DNA of 64,000 bases from Desulfobulbaceae bacterium (GCA_024227155.1 JAAELB010000702.1:1-64000), one strand, 5' to 3'. Numbered from the stretch's first letter, positions 9,897 to 19,667 are shown. The notes: generated from the sequence alone by a model not told the origin. Program-made: numbers and translations.

Positions 9897-10403
9897 ATGG
9901 CAACAATCACTCTCAAAGGCAATGCAATTGATACTGTTGGCTCACTCCCTGAAGTTGGTTCATCCGCACCGGATTTCACTGCTGTAAAGACAGATTTATC
10001 AGAAACAAGCCTTAAAGATTATAGTGGCAAAACTGTAATCTTAAACATCTTCCCTTCTGTTGACACTGGTATTTGTGCTGCTTCGACCAGGCGGTTCAAC
10101 AGTGAAGTGAGTAATCAGGAAGGAACCGTTGTCCTCTGTGTTTCAGCCGACCTGCCGTTTGCCCATGGCAGATTTTGTGAGGCTGAAGGTCTAAACGACG
10201 TGATCCCTGTTTCCGTTTTTAGAGACACTGAGTTCGGCAGGGCCTACGGACAGACTATAACCAGTGGACCGCTGGCCGGACTGCTCGCCAGAGCTGTGGT
10301 TGTCATTGGTCAGGAGGGCAATGTCAAATATGTGGAACAAGTTCCTGAAATAACCCAGGAGCCAAACTACGAAGCTGCCCTTTCGGCAGTGACTGCCTCT
10401 TAA
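9897..10403 (+). CDS. tpx: Thiol peroxidase (atypical 2-Cys peroxiredoxin)
   Basis: A 168-residue peroxiredoxin that reduces hydroperoxides with thioredoxin as reductant. The peroxidatic cysteine is C60 in PSVDTGICAASTR and the resolving cysteine is C94 in HGRFCEAEGL, matching the Cys61/Cys95 pair of E. coli Tpx. The N-terminal beta-hairpin segment TLKGNAI and the family-specific GPLAGLLARAVVVI are present. An AAGGA site lies before the ATG. It starts 213 bp after the right end of the IS, and a methyltransferase and ogt follow on the same strand, giving a plausible stress and repair unit. Confidence 0.95.
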   Translation: MATITLKGNAIDTVGSLPEVGSSAPDFTAVKTDLSETSLKDYSGKTVILNIFPSVDTGICAASTRRFNSEVSNQEGTVVLCVSADLPFAHGRFCEAEGLNDVIPVSVFRDTEFGRAYGQTITSGPLAGLLARAVVVIGQEGNVKYVEQVPEITQEPNYEAALSAVTAS

Positions 10404-10422
10404 CAATAACCGGCAAACAACA

Positions 10423-11031
10423 ATGAACGCTCAATCAAACAAGTGGGACCAGCGCTATGGTGAATCTGAATTTGCCTATGGAACCACTGCCAATGATTTC
10501 CTCAAAGCTTCAGTACATCGCCTGTCTCCAGCAGGCGATGTACTTTGTCTGGCTGAAGGAGAGGGTAGAAACAGTGTTTTTCTGGCACAACAGGGCTTCA
10601 ATGTCACAGCGGTGGACTCCTCGTCTGTCGGCCTGAAAAAGGCGGAAACACTTGCTGCAGAAAGAGGTGCTTCAATCACGACCTGTGTTGCAGACCTGGT
10701 AAATTACAAAATAGCGGCTGGTCGTTATGATGCTATCATTTCTATATTTTGCCACCTTCCACAACCCCTGCGAACAGAGGTACACAAAAAGGTACTGAAT
10801 GGTTTAAAATGTGGGGGAATATTCGTTCTGGAGGGATACACCCCCAGGCAACTTCAGTACAAAACTGGTGGCCCCCCGGTAGCTGAATTGCTCATGGAAC
10901 TCGATGAACTAAAAGCTGAATTGGGTTCGCTTGACCTCGTCCACGCCACAGAGACTGAACGTGAAGTTCATGAAGGGTTTTTGCACACCGGATTAGGCTC
11001 TGTTGTGCAAATTATAGGGATTAAAAACTAA
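10423..11031 (+). CDS. Class I SAM-dependent methyltransferase, TehB-like
   Basis: A 202-residue protein with a Rossmann-type methyltransferase fold. Motif I is degenerate but recognisable as VLCLAEGEGRNSVFLA (about 40-55), followed by the acidic ribose-binding end of beta-2 in VTAVDSS and the motif ADLVNY. The start KWDQRYGESEFAYGTTANDFL is common in small methyltransferases annotated as TehB-like or tellurite-resistance-like. The substrate cannot be read from sequence. It lies 19 bp after tpx and 15 bp before ogt, so the three genes are likely co-transcribed. Confidence 0.85.
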   Translation: MNAQSNKWDQRYGESEFAYGTTANDFLKASVHRLSPAGDVLCLAEGEGRNSVFLAQQGFNVTAVDSSSVGLKKAETLAAERGASITTCVADLVNYKIAAGRYDAIISIFCHLPQPLRTEVHKKVLNGLKCGGIFVLEGYTPRQLQYKTGGPPVAELLMELDELKAELGSLDLVHATETEREVHEGFLHTGLGSVVQIIGIKN

Positions 11032-11046
11032 CTGCTTGCGTATTCT

Positions 11047-11520
11047 ATGAAACAGTACTGTTATTACCCAAGCCCGATCGGAGAACTACTCCTTACGGGT
11101 AGCAGTGGCATTCTACAAGAAATCTACTTCCCCTGTGAGGCTGAAAATATCACAATCAGTACCAGTATGACGGAAAACAAGACTTCTTTTTCACCAGTAA
11201 GGAAGCAGCTTTCTGAATATTTTGCAGGAGAACGCAAAACATTTAGCATCCCATTCTCCCCTGCGGGCACACCATTTCAGGGGCGAGTATGGATGGAATT
11301 GCAAAAAATCCCCTATGGTCACACCGCGAGCTATGGAGAGATTGCAGAACGTATCGGCAACCCAAAGGCATGCAGAGCAATTGGTATGGCCAATGGAAAA
11401 AACCCAATCCCGATAATCATTCCATGCCACCGCATTATCGGTAAAGACGGTTCTATGACTGGATTTGGAGGAGGGCTGAAAATTAAAAAATTCTTGTTGG
11501 ACCTTGAACAACGGGGATAA
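11047..11520 (+). CDS. ogt: Methylated-DNA--protein-cysteine methyltransferase
   Basis: A 157-residue suicide repair protein that takes the alkyl group from O6-alkylguanine onto a cysteine. The acceptor is C127 within IIIPCHRIIG. The preceding helix-turn-helix recognition segment (TASYGEIAERIGNPKACRAIGMANGKNPIP) and the C-terminal FGGGLKIKKFLLDLE are typical. It lacks the N-terminal AraC/Ada domain, so it is the stand-alone Ogt/MGMT type. It closes the tpx-methyltransferase-ogt cluster. Confidence 0.96.
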   Translation: MKQYCYYPSPIGELLLTGSSGILQEIYFPCEAENITISTSMTENKTSFSPVRKQLSEYFAGERKTFSIPFSPAGTPFQGRVWMELQKIPYGHTASYGEIAERIGNPKACRAIGMANGKNPIPIIIPCHRIIGKDGSMTGFGGGLKIKKFLLDLEQRG

Positions 11521-11568
11521 ACATTTTGTGCCATTCTCTCATCCGCAACCTACCACCATCAGTGAATG

Positions 11569-12594
11569 TTACGGAGCCACGGGAATTGCACGCCAACCAC
11601 CGGTTCCGGTAAACTCCCGTGCTGTAAAACACCAGATCAGAACCTTCTTTCCATTAAGATAGTCACCATCCTTTTTCGATCGCTGATAAAATTTGATCCG
11701 CGCAGGCGTCACCCCAGATCCCCGAACACCAAGGAGATCAACAGCAAAACCCAACTCAGCAGAAAGATGATCAAAAAGTCCTGCCCCCTTGGCATGTAGA
11801 TCACCGCCGGCACTAAAAACCAGAGTATGGCTATCTCCAAGCAGTATTACGGAGCTCTTTGGCTCACTTTCAACTTGCGCTCCCGTTTCTTTCTCACTGA
11901 CAACAGAGAGTTGAAGCCCTTCGCTCTCTCCCTCCTCCCCGGACATCTGCAATAAATCTCCACGAATAGAAACTTCTTGTATTGTTGTCGTAAATTCCTT
12001 TTTTGCCACATCTTTATACCAGGGTTCGCGTTGAATTTGCGCTGCGGCAGCTTTGGCAAAATAGTTCAGTCCCTGCCCGGAGAAATGGGTATCTGTTTTG
12101 CAATAAAGATTTACCTTCTCACGGTTTTTCAACAAGGTAGGCAATAGATCAAGAGTTTTAACACCATTTTGGTTTAAGACATCGAAGAACTGACGATATA
12201 GTCCCTGATCCTCCCCCGCAGAAGCAGCATCAACACCTTGGGTCACCTTATCCGGATAGATAAGTGCTTTCGGCGGAACCGGCATAAGATAAAGAGTAAT
12301 GCCCTTATCAGCAAGCAACTTGTTATATTGAATAATCTCCGGAAGTGGATCCGCGATTTTTCTCTTTTTCGCCCGGGAAGCACGCAAGGCATCCTCACCC
12401 CAAAACTTCCCGGAGCTGATATGAGCAAGTTCATCTTTTAGAAATAGCCAACCATCAACACCTTTAACAACACTGGAATCTCCCCCATTGAGAACAATCT
12501 CGCTACACACCTCACGAAATAATGGCGTCGCCCCAAGAGTCGCAACAGTGAAAAACACCAAAAAAAACAGTAGAAAATTAATTCGCTTTTTCAT
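11569..12594 (-). CDS. AlgX/AlgJ-like polysaccharide acetylation protein (short paralogue)
   Basis: A 341-residue exported protein with an N-terminal hydrophobic segment (FLLFFLVFFTVATLGA). The SGNH-like acetyltransferase fold shows DTHFSGQGLNYFA near 180, matching the conserved DTHW/DTHF block of AlgJ/AlgX, and the nucleophile block VILLGDSHTLVFS near 255. These proteins transfer acetyl groups in the periplasm to alginate or other exopolysaccharide together with an AlgI-type MBOAT. The gene overlaps the preceding paralogue by 17 bp, which suggests translational coupling. The DTHF instead of DTHW is a small deviation. The polymer acted on is unknown. Confidence 0.85.
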   Translation of the reverse strand: MKKRINFLLFFLVFFTVATLGATPLFREVCSEIVLNGGDSSVVKGVDGWLFLKDELAHISSGKFWGEDALRASRAKKRKIADPLPEIIQYNKLLADKGITLYLMPVPPKALIYPDKVTQGVDAASAGEDQGLYRQFFDVLNQNGVKTLDLLPTLLKNREKVNLYCKTDTHFSGQGLNYFAKAAAAQIQREPWYKDVAKKEFTTTIQEVSIRGDLLQMSGEEGESEGLQLSVVSEKETGAQVESEPKSSVILLGDSHTLVFSAGGDLHAKGAGLFDHLSAELGFAVDLLGVRGSGVTPARIKFYQRSKKDGDYLNGKKVLIWCFTAREFTGTGGWRAIPVAP

Positions 12595-14236
12595 CTTTTA
12601 TCATTCCCCAATTGGGTAACTCAAGTTCCATCATTTCATCTTCAAGAGGGCTACGACGGTAGCTGCCATATTGCCCCTCAATTTCATCCCAGGAAGATAG
12701 TAGCAGGGTAACAGAATCATTGGGCCGCAACGAGCTCAATGAGGTGAGATTATTATCTTTCATGCCGAGGCCATATACCAGAGCCTGTCCATCTCCCTCA
12801 CTATTCTCGTTCGTCTGCACATCAACAAGATGCATGGTCACAAGATTATCACGGTAAGGAACAGATCCTGGCCGCGGTGAGCGTGAAATCGAAGAGATAG
12901 TCCCTTGTACCTCTATCATATTGCCGGCTTCCACAACAAAAAAATCAGACTGGGCACCCTCGACCAGTTTAAGATCAATCCGTTTCCAGTTACCAAGTGC
13001 AAGCTCTCGTTCAGCAAACTGCCACACTACCACTTTCTTACCAGCCAGACGATCCCGGCCTCTCGCCAGCTCCGCAGCCAGCATTTCCCGGGTAACATAA
13101 GCACCACTGTCGTTTCTTGCCAGCAAATCAACGGGTTGCTCTAAATTATAACTGAGATGTTCTGCAAAGCCCGCACCAAAGCCCCAGCCCAGAGCGGTGG
13201 CTGAATAGATATTGGTAAACGAATCCCCTAATACAAGGAGCTTTGAATCACGCTCGGGCTGCCAGAATTCATTTTCTTCGTTCAAAACCTGATGAAGTTC
13301 AACTTCCTGTTCTCCAAACAAGGCTGTATTCTGAGGAAAGATGAGCATCTTGGAGATATCTCCCTCCCCCGCCTGCAGTGTCTTCTGCAGTTGCAGCTTG
13401 GTATCACCTTTTACCAAAAAACCACGGGAAAGAATCTGTTCACTAACCTTTTTCGCTACCTTTTCCATTGCCTCCGGTAGCCAGTGAGTATCTGTTGTTA
13501 GAAACGCTGCCCCATCCTCACGAAGACACTGCTCCAAAAGAGGGCGAACATCAACAGAGGCAACCCCGCTATCCTCAAGGTTTTCTATAAAAGTGTTCCA
13601 TGAACGATTTACAGGTCTCCCCCCATAGCTCCTTGCTGACAGCTTTTCAGGGTGCAAAGACGGTTTAATAGGTATTGGCACTACCAGTAACCTGATTCCT
13701 CTTTGAGACAGCTGTTCATTAAAATGAATAATTGCCTCAAGAGGGTCAGGCTGCACGGATTTTTCCCATATTTCATGGCCTTCTTGCCGCAATGTTAACT
13801 GTTGCTCATCTAGAAACGGCTGACCAATCAGGGAATCGACCCCTGGACGGTAGAAAAGCCAACCATCTTTTCCGGCAACAACCTTTTCACTGCCTTGACC
13901 AAGATATTTCATAAAGAGGTACTGCAAAGGTGGTAGCGACCAGTCCCGAAGAAAACTTTGCTCCTCCAGCCCCTTCTCAAAACCATCCATCCCCTTCAAA
14001 AGCTGCTTGTTTTTGCTATTCACCCGTTCTATAAAAGTAGTACCTGCGCTTGCCCCAGCAGAGGTTAGAAACAGCTCATCATGGTTCCATTCCCCAAGCC
14101 AGTACTGCATCAACGGCACCAGAAAAATAGATAAGAGAAAAAATATGGTTAATACTCTGGACAGAGTTCTGCTGATATCGGTTTGACCGACCTCCAACCT
14201 GGCTATTGCCTCTCTGCTTAATCTTTTTTCAGCCAT
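12578..14236 (-). CDS. AlgJ/AlgX-like polysaccharide acetylation protein (long paralogue)
   Basis: A 552-residue protein with an uncleaved N-terminal membrane anchor (LTIFFLLSIFLVPLMQYWL, about 30-48). The SGNH-like domain has TDTHWLPEAMEKVAKK near 250 and the nucleophile segment LLVLGDSFTNIYS near 338. The first 200 residues include a block (AGKDGWLFYRPGVDSL) also present in the shorter paralogue as KGVDGWLFLKDEL. An extra C-terminal region of about 115 residues with beta-rich segments (EVQGTISSISRSPRPG) follows and is absent in the paralogue. Its start overlaps the stop of the MBOAT gene by one base. Confidence 0.87.
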   Translation of the reverse strand: MAEKRLSREAIARLEVGQTDISRTLSRVLTIFFLLSIFLVPLMQYWLGEWNHDELFLTSAGASAGTTFIERVNSKNKQLLKGMDGFEKGLEEQSFLRDWSLPPLQYLFMKYLGQGSEKVVAGKDGWLFYRPGVDSLIGQPFLDEQQLTLRQEGHEIWEKSVQPDPLEAIIHFNEQLSQRGIRLLVVPIPIKPSLHPEKLSARSYGGRPVNRSWNTFIENLEDSGVASVDVRPLLEQCLREDGAAFLTTDTHWLPEAMEKVAKKVSEQILSRGFLVKGDTKLQLQKTLQAGEGDISKMLIFPQNTALFGEQEVELHQVLNEENEFWQPERDSKLLVLGDSFTNIYSATALGWGFGAGFAEHLSYNLEQPVDLLARNDSGAYVTREMLAAELARGRDRLAGKKVVVWQFAERELALGNWKRIDLKLVEGAQSDFFVVEAGNMIEVQGTISSISRSPRPGSVPYRDNLVTMHLVDVQTNENSEGDGQALVYGLGMKDNNLTSLSSLRPNDSVTLLLSSWDEIEGQYGSYRRSPLEDEMMELELPNWGMIKDEKAN

Positions 14237-15651
14237 TAAAAGTTAAAATAGATAAAGGGGTTATATGACTGCATACTGAGTATAGCAACCGATAGTATAA
14301 ACAGCATCAAAATTGAAACAACCTTAGACACAGTCATGCTCCGTGTCCAGTCCCAGGTCTGCGGCATACACCAGACAACAATCCCGGCCAATGCCATCGC
14401 CAGTAGATGATATGGAGAGTAGAGCAACCCGTCTAGTAAGAAAGAGGACTCAGGCACTGTCACCAGATTAAACATAGAACCTAGATATAAAAATGCATCC
14501 CCAAGGTTTTCAGCCCTGAAGAAGACCCAGGCAATAAGTACCAGAATAAACGTTGCAACAACCTGAAGAGGCCTGGGCAAACTGCAGTACAGCGGTTTTC
14601 TGCCAAAAAGTCGTTCACCACCCATCAGGGCCCCGTGTAATGCCCCCCAGATAACGAAATTCCAGGATGCGCCGTGCCATAACCCACCAAGCAGCATAAC
14701 AATAGCAAGATTTATGGCGGTACGTGTTGTTCCCTTACGATTTCCGCCGAGAGGGATATATAAATATTCACGTAGCCAGGTTGAGAGTGAAATATGCCAG
14801 CGCCGCCAAAATTCCGTAATAGAGGTGGAAATGTAGGGAGAATCAAAATTTTTGGCAAAAACAAAACCAAACATCAGGCCAAGACCGATAGCCATATCTG
14901 AGTAGCCGCTAAAATCAAAATAGATCTGAAACGCGTAGGCAACAATGCCATACCAGGCATCAAGCCAATAGGTTGAGCCAGCGGAGAAAGTGATATCCGC
15001 AATTTTACCACAGGAGTTTGCAAGTAGTACCTTTTTGGCCATCCCCAGACTAAAAAACGCCACCCCCCGTGCAAATTTCTCAAAAGAGTGAACGCGGCTG
15101 GCAAGCTGCTCTGCAACCTCCTGGAAACGGATGATCGGCCCTGCAACCAGTTGAGGGAACATTGACACAAAACAGGCAAAATCGAGAAAGTTCCTTATGT
15201 GATCGGCCTCCCTCCTGTACACGTCAATAGTGTAACTCATTGACTGAAATGTATAAAAACTAATCCCCAGCGGCAGCAGAAAATTAAGAACAGGGACCGC
15301 ATCAAAATTTTCAACATTAAAAAACAGAAAGAGCTGGTTGTAGCTCTCAAGAGCAAAACCGGTGTATTTAAAAAAACAGAGCAGGGAAAGATTGGAAGCG
15401 ATTGAGACATAGAGTGCGGTTTTTCGATACAGTAACCGCTCTTCTCCTGACTCTCCAATAATTAAGCCACAAAAATAATCAATAGCTGTGGAGAACAGCA
15501 TCAAAAGGGTGAACAGTGGATTGGACCAGCCGTAGAAGATATAGCTGATACCGGTCAAGATAATATTCTTACCCCTCCTCGGTGTGCAATAATAAAAAAC
15601 TAGGCTAAGCGGCAGGAAATAGAAGAGAAATATGTGTGATGAAAATACCAT
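14236..15651 (-). CDS. MBOAT family O-acyltransferase (AlgI-like)
   Basis: A 471-residue polytopic membrane protein that moves acyl groups across the inner membrane for polysaccharide O-acetylation. The start MVFSSHIFLFYFLPLSLVFYY is characteristic of the AlgI family. Catalytic and signature segments are FWRRWHISLSTWLREYLYIPLGGNRKG and the invariant His in GGLWHGASWNFVIWG. Multiple hydrophobic spans cover the whole length. It sits between the propeller/LamG gene and the long AlgJ/X paralogue, and shares one base with the latter, so AlgI-like and AlgJ/X-like proteins are made from one transcript. Confidence 0.95.
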   Translation of the reverse strand: MVFSSHIFLFYFLPLSLVFYYCTPRRGKNIILTGISYIFYGWSNPLFTLLMLFSTAIDYFCGLIIGESGEERLLYRKTALYVSIASNLSLLCFFKYTGFALESYNQLFLFFNVENFDAVPVLNFLLPLGISFYTFQSMSYTIDVYRREADHIRNFLDFACFVSMFPQLVAGPIIRFQEVAEQLASRVHSFEKFARGVAFFSLGMAKKVLLANSCGKIADITFSAGSTYWLDAWYGIVAYAFQIYFDFSGYSDMAIGLGLMFGFVFAKNFDSPYISTSITEFWRRWHISLSTWLREYLYIPLGGNRKGTTRTAINLAIVMLLGGLWHGASWNFVIWGALHGALMGGERLFGRKPLYCSLPRPLQVVATFILVLIAWVFFRAENLGDAFLYLGSMFNLVTVPESSFLLDGLLYSPYHLLAMALAGIVVWCMPQTWDWTRSMTVSKVVSILMLFILSVAILSMQSYNPFIYFNF

Positions 15652-15679
15652 TTAAAAAATATTTGTGATTTTCTTTTTG

Positions 15680-17752
15680 CTACTGCCCCATATCACCAGG
15701 CAGTCGGTAGTATAACTCAAGATCCGGCTCAAAAATATCCATCATCTGCCGCTCACCTTCAAGTTGCGGATGGTCATCAAATTTTTGCACAATCAGCTGC
15801 TCTACTTGATTAGACGATGAATATTCCTTTATTATTTTCCTGTCAAGAACCGCCCATTCTGCCACCATAATTTTATCTTCTTTATATTCGCCCTCTACAA
15901 CACTATCCACAGAATAGCTGTTTACTACCAGAGCCCTGCGATAAGCCCCAATGGAATCCGGAGCCGGGATCTCGGTGGCCTCCTGGAGTTTACCCATGAG
16001 TTTAAGGGTTGTAACCGGTACTCTTGTGCTGATATATTTTTGTACCAGCTCCGCGTTTTGTCTGGTCTGGGAAGACTCAAGTCTCTTGTTATAAACAGCT
16101 ACAGCCTCAAGTGTGCCCTGCCATTTCCCCGCTTTGTCTCCCAGGATAAAGTTATTTATCTTCAAACTATTAAAATCAATATGCAGCCCCTTTTTCCCCA
16201 GGCTATTCCCACCTGCAAACAGCTCAGCTGAAGAACCATCAAAGTTTATAACCAGCGATTGAGAACCAGTCGAAGGAAATACCTTTTTCCAGCTCACGGT
16301 TTGAGCGGTACCGCTCTCCCCACGAACCCGCAGAACGAGAGCCCCATCATCCTGCAATACAGCAAGCTCGGAGTCCTCTCTTTCACCAAGAAAAGCCAGG
16401 ACCTTTCCCGATTGTTTTAGAGGGGTAGTGACTGTAAATTCGACACTGGCCTCGCCTGACTTTGCAAGTGCAACACCCATTTTTTGCCCAGCATCACCGG
16501 TCTCACCCCAACCTCCAGTTGCAATGAACTGGTAATCTTTTGAATAGAGCGCCCTACCCCTCAACTCGATATTACACTGATAGAAACCTACCTGGCTCTC
16601 CTTATCCAGTTGATTGGCAGCCTTGATGTCTTTCCAGAGAAAAACCAGCCCTTCCCTGCCAGTGGGCCAGGGTAGAGTTTTCAGGCCCTCAGCCCGGGTT
16701 GCAACAGTGTCTACCAACTCCGCTCCAGCTCCCCCTTCCAGCCATAGTTCCGGGTAAAAATCCGCACGTTTGTTATGGGTAACCTGAAACCAGTCTTCGA
16801 CCACCCGCGCCTTCTGGTCAAAGCGACCGATGTACACCTCAACCTTCTCACCCCCACCTGTAATTTTATTTCCCCCATCCCCCTTCATGTAGGGACCTGT
16901 TAAAACAAAATAGCGGGGATGGTTAGACCATCTGGGATGATACACCTCGTAACCGCCTATTCCCGGTGCCCCATTTATGTTTACCTTCCAGGTTGCAGTC
17001 CCGTCGACATCGTAAATCTGCACATTGCGATGCAGCCCATCAAAGATCCATAGCAGCTTGGAGTTATCGGGACTAAGCGATGTCCAGCAGCCTCGCCCAT
17101 AGCGTTGAAATGATTTCTGTTTATTTTCTGAGCGTAGGATCCCCCCGTGTGGCCATGGAAAGAGTCCCCCCATAATCGAACCGTCCCTTGACAATTGAAG
17201 AGAGGACCAGGCCATATTAGTCGCATTCCAGACCAGTTCTTTCTTCTTTGGTTTGTCTAGAGGAAAACGATAGAGAGGCTGGGCTGTTCCATATTGATTT
17301 TCCGGTTGCAACCCTGTAAAGCAATAGATCCAGATTGTTTTTTTTCTAAGAAACAGACTTGGACTGGGGTCCTGCCATACAGCAACAGCAACACCAGCAC
17401 CTAGCTTTTCAACCCTGCCACTCTCCCACTCCACCAGGTACATCTGCCTGTTACGCCTGTCACTGACCACAACATGGTTACCATCCGGAGTAAAAAGTGG
17501 TTTAAAAAAATTCCCTACCCCTGGCACCAGAGGTCTTTCTCCTTTCCCATCTTTTGAATCATAACCGTAAAGCATCAGGTTATACCCTGTTGCAAAGGTA
17601 TCACCTCCTTTGCCCTGATCCTGCACCCATACCAGTCGTGTATGCTTTCCCGTCCAGGTCTGAAGTTTACCAGTGTCACTTTGGGCACTGGCCCAACCAG
17701 CCAAAAACATGGAGCACAAAAGTAGAGATAATAATAATGTTTTATTAATCAT
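15680..17752 (-). CDS. Secreted beta-propeller plus LamG-like protein
   Basis: A 690-residue protein with a signal peptide (MINKTLLLSLLLCSMFLAGWASAQ). Residues 30-350 contain repeated TolB/WD-like strands (PLFTPDGNHVVVSDRRNRQMYLVEWESGRVE; SLSPDNSKLLWIFDG), and about 425-590 resembles a concanavalin A-like/LamG fold (VVYNKRL-type ending, FILGDKAGKWQGTLEAVAVYNKRLE). The tail has no recognised domain. It is placed in the same transcription unit as an AlgI-type acyltransferase, so a role in polysaccharide recognition or export is plausible, but this is inference. I know no characterised homologue. Confidence 0.75.
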   Translation of the reverse strand: MINKTLLLSLLLCSMFLAGWASAQSDTGKLQTWTGKHTRLVWVQDQGKGGDTFATGYNLMLYGYDSKDGKGERPLVPGVGNFFKPLFTPDGNHVVVSDRRNRQMYLVEWESGRVEKLGAGVAVAVWQDPSPSLFLRKKTIWIYCFTGLQPENQYGTAQPLYRFPLDKPKKKELVWNATNMAWSSLQLSRDGSIMGGLFPWPHGGILRSENKQKSFQRYGRGCWTSLSPDNSKLLWIFDGLHRNVQIYDVDGTATWKVNINGAPGIGGYEVYHPRWSNHPRYFVLTGPYMKGDGGNKITGGGEKVEVYIGRFDQKARVVEDWFQVTHNKRADFYPELWLEGGAGAELVDTVATRAEGLKTLPWPTGREGLVFLWKDIKAANQLDKESQVGFYQCNIELRGRALYSKDYQFIATGGWGETGDAGQKMGVALAKSGEASVEFTVTTPLKQSGKVLAFLGEREDSELAVLQDDGALVLRVRGESGTAQTVSWKKVFPSTGSQSLVINFDGSSAELFAGGNSLGKKGLHIDFNSLKINNFILGDKAGKWQGTLEAVAVYNKRLESSQTRQNAELVQKYISTRVPVTTLKLMGKLQEATEIPAPDSIGAYRRALVVNSYSVDSVVEGEYKEDKIMVAEWAVLDRKIIKEYSSSNQVEQLIVQKFDDHPQLEGERQMMDIFEPDLELYYRLPGDMGQ

Positions 17753-17765
17753 TGTGATTCACCCC

Positions 17766-19667
17766 CTACAAAAGCGGTTTAGAAATCCTAAGTAAACCAT
17801 GGAAAACGAAGAAATAACTCGACAAAAGAAACATCACACTCACCAGGAGAATGAGTATTGGACGATGCACCACTCGGTGATGCCAACCACATAAGATACC
17901 GAACATCGGCAGAATCGGAAAAAGATAACGACCCTGGGGTTGAAAATCCACTGTCCAGGAATGGTAAAAAGAGGCACAGATTAAAGCGAGACTGAGTCCA
18001 ACAACAGATAGCGCAGTTCCACCTCCAACCACTCCTCCACGAAGCATTATAGAACCAACAACAAACACCAGTAAACAGATGCCAGTCCACCTGACCAGAT
18101 CGTAGTAGATCAGTGAACCTGAGATGGTAAAGTAGCCAAAGACCCCAAAACTGCTTTCAAAACAAATTTCTCCCCACCGATCCCCATGGACAATTTCCTG
18201 CCAGGTTGTACCCCGGGCTTTCCGCAGGAGAAAAGGATGTTTTTCCTCAAGGGGAGTACTCGGTTTATAGACCGGCAGAGCTTTCTGCTCCTGCAGCGTC
18301 TCAATTTTTGCCTGCCGATCCGGGCCATTAACAATATAATCGACCCCAGCCCGAGCACTAAATATTGCAACTCCAAGCAGTGTAATTACCAGCAAACGAA
18401 CAATCACACCCCTCCGTTCCAGGTAAAATTCCTCGGTGAAAAATATCTTCACCGCTAAACAGAGATATAGAAGAGCAATAAAAGGGTAATAGTTTTTCTT
18501 TAAAAGAAAAAGAACCCCAAACAGTATCCCTAGCAGCACAAATCCAGCAATTCTTGATAGCCATCCATCGCCCCTCAGATAACTATTAAGTAAACTTTTA
18601 CTATCGGCAAACTGCCACGCAGCAACAAATGCTATGAAAAGAGCAAAGGCATCAGAGCTGCAATAGCTGAAAATATACCAGATCTGGGGGGAAATGAGCA
18701 GAGGCAGCGCCACCAGCCGCACCGTGACATTTTTTAGACTGTAAAAAAAGATACAGCCAAAAAGAAAAACATTAAATATTCGTAACCCGAGATAATTGGA
18801 CAACTTAAACGACTCAAGTAGCTTATTAAATTTTCCAGCAAAAAGATAATAAACCTCACCATTGTTCAGTCTTGATATGCCATAGACACTGAAGGTATTA
18901 TCAATTGTCGGATCAGAAATTTCAGGGGGCAGCCAATTATCGGAATAATAATTTGTTGCAGAAAGATGCACATATTCGTCTGGATGCGCGTTTTCCTTGC
19001 TGATTCCAGCCATGGTAACAATGAGCATCCAAATACCAAACAGTAAAACGGGTACAAACCTGAGTTCAACGACCAACACCCTGCTTGCTCGCAACACCAG
19101 CACAACAATACCGCATATCACAAAGTAGCGAAAAGCAAGCCATGTCCAGTCCAGGCCAATATATTGAGGCACCACAACCAGTTCAAAATTTGGATCACTC
19201 CCAGAGGATAGCACCCTTAACCCATCGCTTCCAGTCGTCGAATCCGCTATTTGAGTTAGCGGTTGAAGTTGTTTGAAATCGTCAGGACTGTCAATTGTAA
19301 TAGTTTCATAGCCTTCCTGCTGAATAGTAAGGCCTTTAAAAATAGCTTCGCCTTCATAACTGTGGGTATCAAGCCGCAGTTTTGAAAATTTAGCAATATC
19401 TGCCAGAAAAAAGGAATATTTTTCCTTTCCCGGCTCTGTCCTGGCCACTGACATTCGCTTTTCAGAGTAATGCTGGCCCGGCTTAGCGAAATATATTTTA
19501 ATATCAGATTTCTTAGTTACTTCAATCTCCACTTCAACAAATGCTTTACTTACAAAGACATGATAATAAAGCGCACATGACACTATGCTGACAAAGATAG
19601 TAAAAAGAGTGAACAGGATTTTACTCTTTTGTATTTCCAGGTCCTTAAAAGATTGATCTGTAACCAT
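17766..19667 (-). CDS. DUF2142 family polytopic membrane protein
   Basis: A 633-residue inner-membrane protein with one N-terminal helix, a periplasmic beta-rich region (about 40-180), and about ten further helices. The family signatures are the acidic periplasmic motif NAHPDEYVHLSATNYY after the second helix and FQPQGRYLFPILPMFGIL near the C-terminus. DUF2142 proteins resemble GT-C glycosyltransferases and occur in O-antigen and teichoic-acid clusters. The gene opens the unit that continues with the propeller/LamG, MBOAT and AlgJ/X genes, 13 bp before the next one. A polyprenyl-sugar transfer role is inferred, not shown. Confidence 0.85.
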   Translation of the reverse strand: MVTDQSFKDLEIQKSKILFTLFTIFVSIVSCALYYHVFVSKAFVEVEIEVTKKSDIKIYFAKPGQHYSEKRMSVARTEPGKEKYSFFLADIAKFSKLRLDTHSYEGEAIFKGLTIQQEGYETITIDSPDDFKQLQPLTQIADSTTGSDGLRVLSSGSDPNFELVVVPQYIGLDWTWLAFRYFVICGIVVLVLRASRVLVVELRFVPVLLFGIWMLIVTMAGISKENAHPDEYVHLSATNYYSDNWLPPEISDPTIDNTFSVYGISRLNNGEVYYLFAGKFNKLLESFKLSNYLGLRIFNVFLFGCIFFYSLKNVTVRLVALPLLISPQIWYIFSYCSSDAFALFIAFVAAWQFADSKSLLNSYLRGDGWLSRIAGFVLLGILFGVLFLLKKNYYPFIALLYLCLAVKIFFTEEFYLERRGVIVRLLVITLLGVAIFSARAGVDYIVNGPDRQAKIETLQEQKALPVYKPSTPLEEKHPFLLRKARGTTWQEIVHGDRWGEICFESSFGVFGYFTISGSLIYYDLVRWTGICLLVFVVGSIMLRGGVVGGGTALSVVGLSLALICASFYHSWTVDFQPQGRYLFPILPMFGILCGWHHRVVHRPILILLVSVMFLLSSYFFVFHGLLRISKPLL

